Positions 33,923-43,984 are shown, counted from the first letter of the stretch. The stretch is 64,000 bases of DNA from Nitrosococcus halophilus Nc 4 (GCF_000024725.1 NC_013960.1:1138261-1202260), one strand, 5' to 3'. Program-made: numbers and translations. Notes: generated by a model not told the origin, from the sequence alone.

Positions 33923-34603
33923 ATGCGGCTTGTGACCTATAATATCAGCAGTTGCAGGGGTACCGATCGCTGTTTCAATCCAGCCCGAACGGCTTCCGTA
34001 CTCCGTTCACTTAAGGCTGATGTGCTGGCTTTACAAGAAGTTGAACACCGTTCGGTAAATGGCCAGGATTTGCTGGATTATCTTGCCTATCAAACCGGGT
34101 TAGTGGCCATCCCCGGCCCCATATTCCTTAGGAGGTCACTGCATTATGGTAATGCCCTATTGACGCGGGCGAAAGTGCTTCAAATCCGGCGCCATGACCT
34201 GAGTGTCCTACGGCGTGAGCCCCGTGGCGCTATTGATGTGGATCTCAAATGGCGAGGACAGAAAATCCGCGTGGTGGTGACCCATCTGGGATTGAGGTCT
34301 CGAGAGCGTAGGTTTCAGATCCAGCAGCTACTCAACCTGGGGCTGACCCCAGACGGGGGACGTACCGTCCTTATGGGAGACTTTAATGAGTGGTGGCCTT
34401 GGAGCCAAACTTTGCGCTGGCTGCGGCGCGAATTTGGTCGCTGTTTGAGCCCCTTCTCCTTTCCTGCTTGTTATCCCATTTTCGCCCTGGACCGGATTTG
34501 GCTACATGGACACCGACGCTTGCTGACACTGGGGGTAGAGGCTTCCTCGCTGGCGCGAGTAGCTTCCGATCACCTGCCATTGAAAGCCGTAGTGGAATGG
34601 TAA
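33923..34603 (+). CDS. Endonuclease/exonuclease/phosphatase (EEP) family protein
   Basis: A 226-residue protein with the EEP motifs MRLVTYNISS, DVLALQEVEHR (Mg-binding Glu), VVVTHLGLRSRERRFQ, VLMGDFNEWWPW and the final SDHLPLKAVVE. The family cuts phosphodiesters in nucleic acids or phospholipids. No signal peptide. The close link to the VTT gene suggests a lipid-related role rather than DNA repair, but that is inference. Confidence 0.9.
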   Translation: MRLVTYNISSCRGTDRCFNPARTASVLRSLKADVLALQEVEHRSVNGQDLLDYLAYQTGLVAIPGPIFLRRSLHYGNALLTRAKVLQIRRHDLSVLRREPRGAIDVDLKWRGQKIRVVVTHLGLRSRERRFQIQQLLNLGLTPDGGRTVLMGDFNEWWPWSQTLRWLRREFGRCLSPFSFPACYPIFALDRIWLHGHRRLLTLGVEASSLARVASDHLPLKAVVEW

Positions 34604-34609
34604 GCGCCA

Positions 34610-35482
34610 CTAAGAAGATATTTTAGCGGCGTTAGCCGCCGGTTCATAAATAGCAAAAACCTGACTAGGCTCTCCCTCGGCTGCGGTATCGTAGTAAAGC
34701 GAATGCAGGTTGAAATCGGCAACCGGATTAAGCCGTTCTCCTTCCAAAAGAGTGTCGAAGGACTCCCCGCCTAGAATTCGAAGGGCATGAGTTAAGTAGA
34801 GTCGATTGAGGCTCTGATCAGCTAGCAAAGTTTTTAAAACCTCGGGGCCCGCGATGGCATAAAGGGTAGTGAACCCTTCTTGGCCCAATGCTGCAATCAG
34901 CGTTTTTCCCTGTACGCGCAACCCCTTGCCTGCCACAATGACTTGAATGCCTTTCGCCTTGAGCTCCTGCACTCGAAGGGGGTCTGCCTCGGAACCCGTT
35001 GCCACATAGATTGGCCGATTAGCGTTTAACAATATCTCTGGGATAGGAATATTCAAGCTGGCGCTAATGACGACGATTGCAGGTTGCGGGGCCAGACCTT
35101 GGGATTGTCGCCACTGGATAAGATCGGCGTATTCTGGTTTTTCGCTGACCGGAAGAATATCTTGCGCCACATTTTGGGCGAGCTGACGAATATAGCGGCC
35201 ACTGGTAAGCAGTGCATCAGCTTGGGCAGCTAATTCTTGAAACAGGCGCCAGTCACGGGGGTTGGCGATGGTATCCGGAACAATACGGGTTCTCTTCCGT
35301 GGATGTTCTAACGAAATGCGACCATCTAAGCTAGCGATAAAATTGGTGTAGACAAAGGGCTGGGAGCGGGTTCCCAATCTATGTAGCTCTTGATTGAGAT
35401 ACAGTCCCTCTAGCGCTACCGGTTCTAAGGGGGCAGGAAATAATCTTAGAAGTTTATTTCTACTATGATTTATGCTATCCAT
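34610..35482 (-). CDS. RibD C-terminal-type reductase (dihydrofolate-reductase fold)
   Basis: A 290-residue protein with the RibD reductase domain: VYTNFIASLDGRISLEHPRKRT, ADALLTSGRYIRQLAQ, QPAIVVISASLNIP, IYVATGS and a C-terminal LTHALRILGGESFDTLLEG. No deaminase domain is attached. Members reduce pyrimidine or pterin intermediates with NADPH. It converges on the EEP gene, 6 bases between stops, and is monocistronic. Confidence 0.87.
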   Translation of the reverse strand: MDSINHSRNKLLRLFPAPLEPVALEGLYLNQELHRLGTRSQPFVYTNFIASLDGRISLEHPRKRTRIVPDTIANPRDWRLFQELAAQADALLTSGRYIRQLAQNVAQDILPVSEKPEYADLIQWRQSQGLAPQPAIVVISASLNIPIPEILLNANRPIYVATGSEADPLRVQELKAKGIQVIVAGKGLRVQGKTLIAALGQEGFTTLYAIAGPEVLKTLLADQSLNRLYLTHALRILGGESFDTLLEGERLNPVADFNLHSLYYDTAAEGEPSQVFAIYEPAANAAKISS

Positions 35483-35621
35483 TGAGTTATCGCTCTATTT
35501 GCAATTGAATATAAAAAAACATAGCCTTCTTGAACTGGCTTTTTAAATTTTGGCTGGAACCTACCCGCAAGGCAGAAGCGGCCCACAGGGTGGGAACAGC
35601 ATAAAGAGCAAGGAGGAAAAG

Positions 35622-35807
35622 ATGTTTACAAATGAAGAATTTATAGATGAACTGTGTACCGAGCTGCAGCAGTTATGCACAGAATTAGAGAAGGTGAAGA
35701 CGGTATCAGAAGAAAATTGTGGCAGAAGCATAACAGAAAGTCGAAGAAGGCAACACCTTGATTATACTCCAGACGGAACTCGAACCATTAAAAAACAAGA
35801 CTCGTAA
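35622..35807 (+). CDS. Small acidic helical protein
   Basis: A 61-residue ORF starting MFTNEEFIDELCTELQQLCTELEKVKTVSEENCG with an excellent ribosome site (AAGGAGG 7 bases upstream). The first 28 residues form an acidic amphipathic helix with two Cys; the tail is basic. No family recognised. The strong ribosome site is the main evidence that it is real. The 137 bases after it hold no gene. Confidence 0.55.
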   Translation: MFTNEEFIDELCTELQQLCTELEKVKTVSEENCGRSITESRRRQHLDYTPDGTRTIKKQDS

Positions 35808-35944
35808 AATAATCAGTTTATAGGAGAAGAACAAAGTAGGGGTTACCTTCTGAATTATACTGAAAAAAAATTTAATCGAAGGGTGAGATGGGGTATAGAA
35901 GCAGTTTTTTACTGCGCGGTCCTGCCTAAGAACAAGGAAGCCTG

Positions 35945-36211
35945 ATGAGTAGGGTAAAGCGTATTGTGCTTGATGTGCTAAAACCACATCATCCTAATGT
36001 ATTGGAGTTTGCTAGAACTATTGCCGAGCAGGACTCAGGATATCGGGTCAATATCACTGTTGAGGCAGTGGATGAAAAAACAGAGACAATTACTGTGACC
36101 CTTGAAGGTACAGATATTCAGTTTGAACAAATAGGTGAGGCGATAGCCCACATGAGCGGGTCTATCCATAGCATTGATGAGGTCACCGTTGTAGGAGAAA
36201 GTCAAAGTTAG
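35945..36211 (+). CDS. DUF211 family protein
   Basis: An 88-residue protein: KRIVLDVLKPHHPNVLEFARTIAEQDSGYRVNITVEAVDEKTETITVTLEGTDIQFEQIGEAIAHMSGSIHSIDEVTVVGE. This matches DUF211, a small ferredoxin-like fold of unknown function. A ribosome site (caaggaag) precedes it. It stands before a CCC1-like gene and a cation ATPase, a setting that hints at metal handling. Confidence 0.85.
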   Translation: MSRVKRIVLDVLKPHHPNVLEFARTIAEQDSGYRVNITVEAVDEKTETITVTLEGTDIQFEQIGEAIAHMSGSIHSIDEVTVVGESQS

Positions 36212-36265
36212 CTCGGTAGCATGGCAATGCTACTTTAACCATCCCATTCGCAAGACAAGGTTTAT

Positions 36266-36850
36266 TTGAATCTGTTCCAGGAACTCCGTTTCTTATTAGA
36301 TATTTCCCGGTCCCATCGCATTGCCCGCCGTTATTTTGTGACCAATGGCTTTGATGGCGCGTTGGCGATGTTAGGCTTAACGATGGGGTTTTACATTACC
36401 GACGCTGTGGCCGTCTCTACTGTACTCAACGCCTGTATGGGGACCGCGATTGCCTTGATGATGAGTGGTCTATTGAGTGCCTATATCAGCGAGGCCGCGG
36501 AAAGGCAAAAGGAATTGCACGAACTTGAACAGGCCATGGTCACCAATTTAGCCCATTCCGCCCATGGCAAAGCGGCCCGATTGATCCCCTTACTGATTGC
36601 TTTGGTCAATGGGGGTTCGCCATTTTTTATTGCCCTGCTCATTATCTCACCCCTATGGCTTAACCAATATGGGGTTGTATTGCCTTTGGGTCCCCTGGAA
36701 ACTTCCATTGCCGTGGCATTTGGAATTATCTTCTTGCTAGGGGTCTTTCTTGGAAAAATTAGCGGTACGTTCTGGTTATGGACGGGACTTCGTACCTTGG
36801 CCATTGCCGTGATCACAGGCTTGTTGATCCTGTTGTTGCAGGCTGGATGA
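36266..36850 (+). CDS. VIT1/CCC1-like membrane protein
   Basis: A 194-residue membrane protein with about five helices. HRIARRYFVTNGFDGALAMLGLTMGFYI and ISEAAERQKELHELEQAMVTNL resemble the VIT/CCC1 iron-manganese transporter group, which has a cytoplasmic amphipathic helix after the second membrane segment. The start is TTG (36266) with AAGG upstream. It is short for the family and the match is partial. It probably belongs with the downstream cation ATPase. Confidence 0.65.
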   Translation: MNLFQELRFLLDISRSHRIARRYFVTNGFDGALAMLGLTMGFYITDAVAVSTVLNACMGTAIALMMSGLLSAYISEAAERQKELHELEQAMVTNLAHSAHGKAARLIPLLIALVNGGSPFFIALLIISPLWLNQYGVVLPLGPLETSIAVAFGIIFLLGVFLGKISGTFWLWTGLRTLAIAVITGLLILLLQAG

Positions 36851-36942
36851 AGGATCTCCAGGAGGCAGGAGCCGGGGTAAGTTCTCTTATTGGGGGGCCC
36901 AGCATTTATCCATAGACCCTATCTGAACTTCATCCATTCATC

Positions 36943-39900
36943 ATGAATAACATGAATAACGACACCTTGAAAGGGCAGCACTGGTATACCCAGGAACCGG
37001 AGAAGGTCTTGCAACGACTAGACGTTGACCCAGAGCAGGGGCTAACGTCGGAAATAGCAAAGGAGCGGCTGGCTGCCCAGGGCAAAAATACCATCCAGGA
37101 AGCAGCCCGGCGTCCCGTGTGGCGCATGATTATCGGCCAGTTTACGGACTTTATGGTCATCGTTTTAATCGTGGCGGCAGTCGTTTCAGGCATTGTCGGT
37201 GAACCCCAGGATGCCATTGCGATCGTGGTGATCGTGGTTCTAAATGCCATCATTGGTGCCATTCAGGAGTATCGAGCAGAACGGGCGATTGCCGCACTCA
37301 GGATGATGGCGGCCCCTGAAGCCCAAGTGTTCCGAAATGGAGAAACCCAGACCATACCTGCCGTTGAATTGGTACCGGGTGATCTTGTGCTGCTAGAAGC
37401 CGGTAATGTGGTTCCAGCGGATCTTCGCTTTCTGAAAACCTCAGAGCTAAGGGTGGATGAAGCGGCGCTCACGGGGGAATCCCAAGCGGTTCAGAAGAAC
37501 ACCGAGACTTTGAGGGAGGAGGATACTCCCCTGGGTGATCGGTTTAACATGGGCTATAAAGGGACCCTGGTCAGCCATGGTCGGGCCATGGGCGTGGTGG
37601 TGGCCACTGGCATGGAGACAGAGCTGGGCCGAATCGCCTCCTTATTACATCAAGAAGAAGCCGTTAAAACCCCCCTCCAGCAGCGTTTGGCTCACTTTGG
37701 TCAACGCCTGGCCATCGTCGTTCTCATTATCTGCGGGATTATTTTTGTCAGCGGGCTGCTGCGCGGTGAGACTGTCGTCTTGATGTTTTTAACGGCGGTG
37801 AGTTTGGCCGTGGCGGCTATCCCTGAAGCCTTACCCGCGGTTGTCACCGTCTCTCTTGCCATTGGGGCCCGCAAGATGAGCCGGCGCAATGCATTGATCC
37901 GCCGTTTGCCTGCCGTGGAAACCCTCGGATCAGTGACTTATATCTGCACGGACAAGACCGGTACGCTGACTGAAAACCGGATGACGGCTGAGGGTTTTTG
38001 GGCGGCGGGCGAGAACAAGGACCAAATCCCGCCGCCGGATTCAGATCGCCTCCCTTGGAATCTACTGGGGCAAGCCTTAGCTCTTTGTAATGAAGTGGTG
38101 CCGGACCAAGACGGTGGCGCACGGGGCGATCCTACTGAGGTCGCCCTCTATCAAGCCGCCCATGGGGCCGGCTATGAGCGGCAATCCCTGGAAGAGGCGT
38201 TGCCCCGCATTGGCGATATTCCTTTCGATTCTGAACGTAAGCGGATGACGACGCTGCATCGGAAGTCGGAGGGGGAGGTCGTTGCCTTTGTTAAAGGGGC
38301 ACCGGAGCAAATTTTGTCTCGTTGTTCACAGATGCAGACTGCCGAAGGGGCCGCTGAGGTGGATACTGAGGCTTTGCTTGAGGAGGCAGAGGATCTTGCA
38401 GAGCAAGGATATCGGGTTCTCGCCGTTGCCTTTCGGCCCTTCGAGACCGACCCGACGGAATGGGATTCCGAAGACATTGAAAAGGAGCTCAGCTTTCTAG
38501 GCCTCGTGGCGTTGATCGACCCCCCGCGTAAGGAAGTGCCCGATGCGGTGGCCGATTGTATGTCCGCCGGTATCACTCCCGTGATGATTACGGGGGATCA
38601 TCCTGGAACCGCCCAGGCCATTGCGGTTCGGTTGGGTATCGATAAAGAGGATGGCTCGGTGATCACGGGTCAAGAGCTGGCCCAAATCTCGGAAGAAGAT
38701 TTTGCCCGACGGGTGAGGCAGATCAGGACCTATGCACGGGTAACCCCGGAGCAAAAAATCCGGATTGTGAAGGCATTACAGGACAGGGGAGAGTTTGTGG
38801 CCATGACTGGGGATGGCGTCAATGATGCGCCCGCCCTAAAAAGAGCCGGGATTGGGGTGGCCATGGGGCAAAAGGGGACCGATGTGGCTCGAGAAGCTGC
38901 CGATATGGTGCTGCTCGATGATAATTTCGCCACCATCGTGAGTGCCGTGCGGGAAGGGCGTCGTATCTTTGATAATATCCGTAAATTCGTCAAGTATACG
39001 ATGACCAGCAATTCAGGGGAGATCTGGACCCTATTTCTGGCCCCTTTCTTGGGTCTTCCCTTACCCTTGGTACCCATCCAAATTCTTTGGATTAATCTGG
39101 TGACCGATGGCCTACCCGGCTTGGCCCTTTCCGCAGAGCCCCAGGAGCGGGGTATTATGCAGCGTTCCCCCCGTCCTCCCAATGAAAGCATTTTCGCCCA
39201 TGGAATGTGGCAACATATGCTCTGGGTGGGTCTGCTGATTGGGGGATTGTCTCTCTTGTCCCAGGCCTGGGCTTATCATGGTGGTTCAGCGCACTGGCAA
39301 ACCATTGTGTTTACTGTCTTGACCTTCTGCCAATTGGTCCATGTTTTGGTCATCCGCTCGGAGAAGGAATCCCTGTTTAGCCAGGGCCTTTGGAGTAACA
39401 AATGGCTGCTAGGGGCGGTGGCGATAACGGTGGCTCTACAGTTGGCCGTGATTTACCTACCGTTTCTGAACCCCATATTTAGGACCTCTCCCTTGCCGCT
39501 CGGGGAACTGGCGCTTTGTTTTGCTGTGCCCGTGGTGGTCTTTGTTGCCGTAGAGATTGAGAAGTGGCTGGTTCGGAAAGGTTGGATTTATGTGGAGCGG
39601 ATCAAAAAGGAAAAGAAAGAAGAGGTTCCTGTTACAGCAGCCGAGCCTGCCGCGGCTGGTTCTGGTGGGTTCAAGTATAAGGGTATTTGGTCAACGGTAA
39701 TTATCCTGTTGCTGGTTGGCGTAGGGAGTATTCTGTGGCTCCAAGGGGGCGAGAAGGTGGAGGAAGCGCTTGTAGTGGCGGAGGCAGAAAAGGAGCCTGC
39801 GCCCCCTGCGGTTACCTCACCAAGTCCTGAGGCGCCAACGGCAACCCCTCCCCCGAGGGACGAGCAAGCAGCTGCACCCGAGAAGCCCCCTGAAGTTGCT

Positions 39901-40131
39901 AAGCTTCCTGAAAAACCAGCAAGAGAGGAACCAAAACCGGCCGAAATAACTCCCGTAGCGCCAAAAACTGTCCTTGTCCAGCCCGGCGATACTTTATCTC
40001 TAATTGCTGAGCGTGCCTACGGTGATCCCACTCAATGGCGCCTTATCTATGAAGCCAATCAGGATAAGATTAAGGATCCGGATGTGATCACCGTAGGCAT
40101 GAAACTGACTTTGCCCTCGCCTACAAATTAA
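36943..40131 (+). CDS. P-type cation ATPase with C-terminal LysM domain
   Basis: A 1062-residue inner-membrane pump. Residues 1 to about 885 are a complete PII-type (calcium/PMR1-like) ATPase: LTGES (176-180), IPEALP ion-binding motif (293-298), phosphorylation site CTDKTGTLT (Asp337), MITGDHPGTA and MTGDGVNDAPALK, and the C-terminal helices. A basic, charged loop is followed by an extra helix (IWSTVIILLLVGVGSILWL), a roughly 70-residue Pro/Ala/Glu-rich linker, and a LysM domain (about 1009-1062: VLVQPGDTLSLIAERAYGDPTQWRLIYEANQD). The extra helix would put the LysM in the periplasm, where LysM binds peptidoglycan. I know of no standard P-type ATPase with this tail. The frame is open throughout, so the fusion is not an obvious artefact. 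Confidence 0.93.
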   Translation: MNNMNNDTLKGQHWYTQEPEKVLQRLDVDPEQGLTSEIAKERLAAQGKNTIQEAARRPVWRMIIGQFTDFMVIVLIVAAVVSGIVGEPQDAIAIVVIVVLNAIIGAIQEYRAERAIAALRMMAAPEAQVFRNGETQTIPAVELVPGDLVLLEAGNVVPADLRFLKTSELRVDEAALTGESQAVQKNTETLREEDTPLGDRFNMGYKGTLVSHGRAMGVVVATGMETELGRIASLLHQEEAVKTPLQQRLAHFGQRLAIVVLIICGIIFVSGLLRGETVVLMFLTAVSLAVAAIPEALPAVVTVSLAIGARKMSRRNALIRRLPAVETLGSVTYICTDKTGTLTENRMTAEGFWAAGENKDQIPPPDSDRLPWNLLGQALALCNEVVPDQDGGARGDPTEVALYQAAHGAGYERQSLEEALPRIGDIPFDSERKRMTTLHRKSEGEVVAFVKGAPEQILSRCSQMQTAEGAAEVDTEALLEEAEDLAEQGYRVLAVAFRPFETDPTEWDSEDIEKELSFLGLVALIDPPRKEVPDAVADCMSAGITPVMITGDHPGTAQAIAVRLGIDKEDGSVITGQELAQISEEDFARRVRQIRTYARVTPEQKIRIVKALQDRGEFVAMTGDGVNDAPALKRAGIGVAMGQKGTDVAREAADMVLLDDNFATIVSAVREGRRIFDNIRKFVKYTMTSNSGEIWTLFLAPFLGLPLPLVPIQILWINLVTDGLPGLALSAEPQERGIMQRSPRPPNESIFAHGMWQHMLWVGLLIGGLSLLSQAWAYHGGSAHWQTIVFTVLTFCQLVHVLVIRSEKESLFSQGLWSNKWLLGAVAITVALQLAVIYLPFLNPIFRTSPLPLGELALCFAVPVVVFVAVEIEKWLVRKGWIYVERIKKEKKEEVPVTAAEPAAAGSGGFKYKGIWSTVIILLLVGVGSILWLQGGEKVEEALVVAEAEKEPAPPAVTSPSPEAPTATPPPRDEQAAAPEKPPEVAKLPEKPAREEPKPAEITPVAPKTVLVQPGDTLSLIAERAYGDPTQWRLIYEANQDKIKDPDVITVGMKLTLPSPTN

Positions 40132-40331
40132 AGGCTTGGTGTATGAAATAAGTTGAGTCAGCACCCCCAGAATAGAGAACCAAATGCTTGCTGTAGTCCA
40201 TAACTGAATCTCCTTTACCGTTACAATAATAATGGCACAGACACCTCCGAATTTCACGCGGAGCGCCGCCCAACATGAAATAGTCGGTGATATATGCAGG
40301 AGTATCTCATCCTAGCTGAACAATGGAGAAT

Positions 40332-40358
40332 AAACCTGCGGCATTAAGCCGCAGGTTT
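40332..40358. terminator. Bidirectional hairpin between convergent genes
   Basis: AAACCTGCGGC (40332-40342) pairs perfectly over 11 bp with GCCGCAGGTTT (40348-40358), loop ATTAA. A-T runs at both bases give short U-tracts in either direction. It lies between the ATPase gene and the convergent secreted-protein gene. Confidence 0.85.
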
Positions 40359-40370
40359 CCACTGCTATTG

Positions 40371-41258
40371 TCAGTCTCTAACGATGAGTGGGCCATTGGC
40401 GAAATTATTGCAAACTACATCCGGCACTAATTTAATAATTGACATGGCCCCTGATAATCCTTCCCCAGGAATGTCAAAGTTCGCGGTTCCATTGGTGCAA
40501 TTTTGGAATTCAAAAGTCAAGGTTCCCACCTCGGTTGTAACTACCGGTGTGGGATCATTAAGTACACCTCCCGTGGTTTCGAACAATGTGAGTTCTGCCC
40601 GATTGTCTTCAAAGGTTCCCTGGGCAGTGAACCAGCGCTGCCCCGTGCCTTCTATATTAAATGTAAACCAGGAGGCGACAATTTCTTGTCTTGAAGGAAC
40701 GACGTCAATAAAAAAGCCTTGGCCACTGGTGTCAGGATTAAACCAGGTTCCGTTGTGTCCAAAATTAATGCCTGGAGGTCCACCTTGTCTGGTAAAGCTA
40801 AAGTCATCAATCATAAGCCCGGCACCCCTAAACTCTATCCGGGCAATAGGCTGAGGGGGATCCATGTCGACAAAATTGGCAGGATCGTTGAAGGTGGTGG
40901 GATCATTGCTGCTAACCATGGCAATGGCATTATTCGTGGCGTTAAAGGCCGTTGCCTCTCCTGGAGACATCCCTGCTTCATGGACGAAAAAGAAACTGAC
41001 ACTGTCAACAGGCTGGTCAAAGACGACTTCTCCCACGTCCTCATCGGTCTCTATGGAGTAGGCAAAAGCGCCTGAAGAATAAAGCGCAGTTATCCCTTCG
41101 GTTTCTGCGATACCACCACTAAAATTTGCTCCTCCTTCAGAGAATTCTGTTTGACCTGCTTTATCCTCAAAATCAATAGTCGTTGTTTCTTGAGCTAGCG
41201 GGGTCCCTGAAGCAATGAGAATCCCTAGCGCCCCAATCCATATTTTCTTCTGCGTCAT
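40371..41258 (-). CDS. Secreted protein of unknown function
   Basis: A 295-residue exported protein; ATG at 41258 has GGAGG 9 bases upstream. Signal peptide MTQKKIWIGALGILIASGTPLAQ. The first half (TIDFEDKAGQTEFSEGGANFSGG, VVFDQPVDSVSFFFVHEAG, IARIEFRGAGLMIDDFSF) resembles beta-sandwich domains found next to PEP-CTERM-type proteins. The second half has GHNGTWFNPDTSGQGFFIDVVPSRQEIVASWFTF and GQRWFTAQG, a repeat seen in secreted gammaproteobacterial proteins. No sorting tail is visible. Function unknown. Confidence 0.8.
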   Translation of the reverse strand: MTQKKIWIGALGILIASGTPLAQETTTIDFEDKAGQTEFSEGGANFSGGIAETEGITALYSSGAFAYSIETDEDVGEVVFDQPVDSVSFFFVHEAGMSPGEATAFNATNNAIAMVSSNDPTTFNDPANFVDMDPPQPIARIEFRGAGLMIDDFSFTRQGGPPGINFGHNGTWFNPDTSGQGFFIDVVPSRQEIVASWFTFNIEGTGQRWFTAQGTFEDNRAELTLFETTGGVLNDPTPVVTTEVGTLTFEFQNCTNGTANFDIPGEGLSGAMSIIKLVPDVVCNNFANGPLIVRD

Positions 41259-41496
41259 AATCGCCACCCTCCGTATTCATATCACAGTAAAATATTTTGA
41301 CAATCACGTAAAAACTCTTTTTAAAATAGCAATCTGCTGAATTTAAAATTTTTTTGTACACGATTGTTACTTCGTAGGCTTTCTACAAAGCCAAAGGTGA
41401 CTCAGGCACCATTCTTCTTAATGCGGTCATGCTGACTGCAGTGGTTGCTTGAGTGATATTTCTTTATTCCAAAAAGTGTAGAAGATTTTTATGGAG

Positions 41497-43980
41497 CTAG
41501 GGGATTTTATATTGGATTAGTAGGCCGACCAGATTGACTTCAAAATCATTGGGGGTAGCCACCAGGAAAAGGTGGTTATCAATCAATGAGTTTAGTCCTT
41601 CAAAATGCCAATCGCGGATTGTTCCCCGTTCATAGCGGTGTAGTAAGCGCAATGCCAGATTTTTATTAATCTTCCAGCGTAAATTGGTCTCAAGTATATG
41701 TCGCGTATATTTTAAGTCGGGAAATGAATTGCCGACCACGTCTAGGGACAACTCGGGGTTTGCCAACGACAGATTTGAGGCTGCCTCATAATCGATTTCG
41801 CTGCGTGACCAATTAAAAGAGTAGTTGCCATCGAGGGTAAAGCGATCAAATTGATAGTAAAAACCAACCCCAAGAGCAGTGTTGGTCTCATCCATATTTT
41901 CTCGCCAGGCGGCGCTTAGAGGAAAGGTGGTTCCACCTGCATTAGGATCGGTAGAAAAGCCGGCGTCATTGATATTAGCGATGGCGTTGGTTCGGGTTTG
42001 ATAGCTGCCGAAGACATAGGTGTTTAGTTTAGGAGAAGGCTGATAATTCCACTCTAGATTAATGGCATTATTTTCATCATGGAGAAGACCGAAACGAGCG
42101 TCAAAATCATTATCTACCCGGGTAAAAGAGAGGGAAAAATCCATCGTTTCCCCCAGCAGCACATTGACCAATCCACGGAAAAGGTGCTGTTCCCGGTCGC
42201 TCAAATCAAATTTGCGTAGATCGGCAAGGGTAAAAGGTGTCGTTCCCTGGGGCAGCAGGGAGTTAAATTCGGGCAGAGAATTCGTAAAAAACGCTGTGTA
42301 GGGATCAAAACGGTAGGGACTACCCGTACGGTCTGAAAATTCATAGGAAAAGCGAAAGGTGGCCCAGGGGATGGAACGATTAGAGACGCGTGCGATTAGC
42401 CGATTCTCCCTTGTTTCCTCCCGCTCCCGATAGTCCCGCTCAATGACTTCCCGTTGGTAGCCTAGCCCTAAAGTTGTTTTTGGAATCAGGCGATAATCGG
42501 CATTGAAGGACCAATTTTTTTTACGCTGGGCAAAAGGGATATTGCGAAAATGAAAGGGCCTAGCCGGTTGATTCGGCTGAAAAACAAAACCACGGCCAGG
42601 ATCCGCCCCATCCTCAACAATATAGCCGATATCTCCGGTCAGGGGATTAAAGGCAGTGTAATCCGTGTCATTATCTTCATCGTAATAGCGGAAATCCGCC
42701 CGTAATGTGAGGGGATCAAAGGGAACTAACCTGAGGCCTACCTGGAATAGCCAGGTATTGATTTCAGCCTGTGCGGTTTTTTGGCTGAGGGCTGCGGTGG
42801 TGTTCCAGTTATTCAGATCAATACCCGAATCTGCTTGACCTGAATTAACGGTGGGGGGAATCAAGCCATCGTCTTGGTGCATGCGAGACCAAGCAGCAGT
42901 AGAAGTAAAAAGCCCCCTCCAGGGGAGTCGGTAGCTGAAATCTAGTTTTACATTATGAAAATCATTATCAGGATAAAGTGCAAAACGGCCTCGCTCGACA
43001 ACAAAACTATCTCCCGGTAAATTTTTGAATGGGTTTTCCCAACTGAGTGTTTTTTTTTGGTTGCGGAAAAAGGAAGCCCTATAGGTAAAATTTAACTGAT
43101 AGCGCCTGGCCCCATAATTGAAACCTGCGAGGAGATCATGGGTGAGGTAATCAATTGGCTCAACGGTTTCGACAACTCCACCCGCTGTGCCGCCGGTGTA
43201 GAAGGGGGCGAGAAAGGTTCCGCCGAAGGGGCGGGTACCCTTATTGGCCTCTTGAGTGTAACGGCCATGGATTCTAAAGTGGGGAGTGGGCGTGATTTCA
43301 AACCCGAGTCCCCCTTTTTTTCGGGATAAATCCAAAGATCTTCGAGAAGCCGCTTCCAGGGCGGAATGGATCTCCTCAGCCGTGTTATTGCCGGGTACTA
43401 ACCCGGCTGGTAGCAGCAGTTGCTGACTGCCTACTCCCTGGAATAGGGTAAGCCCCCGGGTTTCGAACACATGGGGGATTTCATTGAAAAAACCAGTCAG
43501 CTTGAATAAACCATAACGCCCACCTTGGGCCAGATAATATTGATCATCCCTACCTACGCCTCCCCCGGACAAATTAAGGAAATAACCTTTGTTTTCTTGC
43601 CAAGACGAAAAATTAAAATAATTAAGCAGGGGACCCTCGCTCCAGTCACTATACTCGATAAAGTTCTCGGGTTTTGCCGAATCATCGTCAATGAGAAAAC
43701 CGCCTTCTATGCTGCCCCGATAGTGCCAATCGTCTATTTTTCCAAACTTGGGCGGACTGAAAGGAGGCTCATAAAGCAGACCCGTAGGGGACCTGGAAAA
43801 GGTTTTTTTGAAAGTCGCAAGGCCACGCTCATCCAATGTTTGAGTGGTATCGGTACCGGTGGGGTTGAGGGTATTGCCGAGGAGGGTATCCACTCCTGCC
43901 GCCGAATTGGCTTGGGTATCGGCCGCGAGGGCTGACAGTAGCCAGAAAATAATGAGCGGGCATTGGGCTTTTGAAAACAT
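41497..43980 (-). CDS. MtrB/PioB-type decaheme-associated outer-membrane barrel
   Basis: An 827-residue outer-membrane protein; I start at 43980 (MFSKAQCPLIIFWLLSALAADTQA), which gives a signal peptide. After a periplasmic plug-like region it is made of alternating amphipathic strands with many aromatic girdle residues (YRGSIEGGFL, GFNYGARRYQLNFTYRASF, FRYYDEDNDTDYTAF), ending in a terminal beta strand (FEVNLVGLLIQYKIP). This is the MtrB/PioB pattern: a barrel that sheaths a decaheme cytochrome so electrons cross the outer membrane. The cytochrome gene ends 4 bases before this start. Shewanella-type MtrB has an N-terminal CxxC; none is visible here. Confidence 0.9.
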   Translation of the reverse strand: MFSKAQCPLIIFWLLSALAADTQANSAAGVDTLLGNTLNPTGTDTTQTLDERGLATFKKTFSRSPTGLLYEPPFSPPKFGKIDDWHYRGSIEGGFLIDDDSAKPENFIEYSDWSEGPLLNYFNFSSWQENKGYFLNLSGGGVGRDDQYYLAQGGRYGLFKLTGFFNEIPHVFETRGLTLFQGVGSQQLLLPAGLVPGNNTAEEIHSALEAASRRSLDLSRKKGGLGFEITPTPHFRIHGRYTQEANKGTRPFGGTFLAPFYTGGTAGGVVETVEPIDYLTHDLLAGFNYGARRYQLNFTYRASFFRNQKKTLSWENPFKNLPGDSFVVERGRFALYPDNDFHNVKLDFSYRLPWRGLFTSTAAWSRMHQDDGLIPPTVNSGQADSGIDLNNWNTTAALSQKTAQAEINTWLFQVGLRLVPFDPLTLRADFRYYDEDNDTDYTAFNPLTGDIGYIVEDGADPGRGFVFQPNQPARPFHFRNIPFAQRKKNWSFNADYRLIPKTTLGLGYQREVIERDYREREETRENRLIARVSNRSIPWATFRFSYEFSDRTGSPYRFDPYTAFFTNSLPEFNSLLPQGTTPFTLADLRKFDLSDREQHLFRGLVNVLLGETMDFSLSFTRVDNDFDARFGLLHDENNAINLEWNYQPSPKLNTYVFGSYQTRTNAIANINDAGFSTDPNAGGTTFPLSAAWRENMDETNTALGVGFYYQFDRFTLDGNYSFNWSRSEIDYEAASNLSLANPELSLDVVGNSFPDLKYTRHILETNLRWKINKNLALRLLHRYERGTIRDWHFEGLNSLIDNHLFLVATPNDFEVNLVGLLIQYKIP

Positions 43981-43984
43981 GGGA

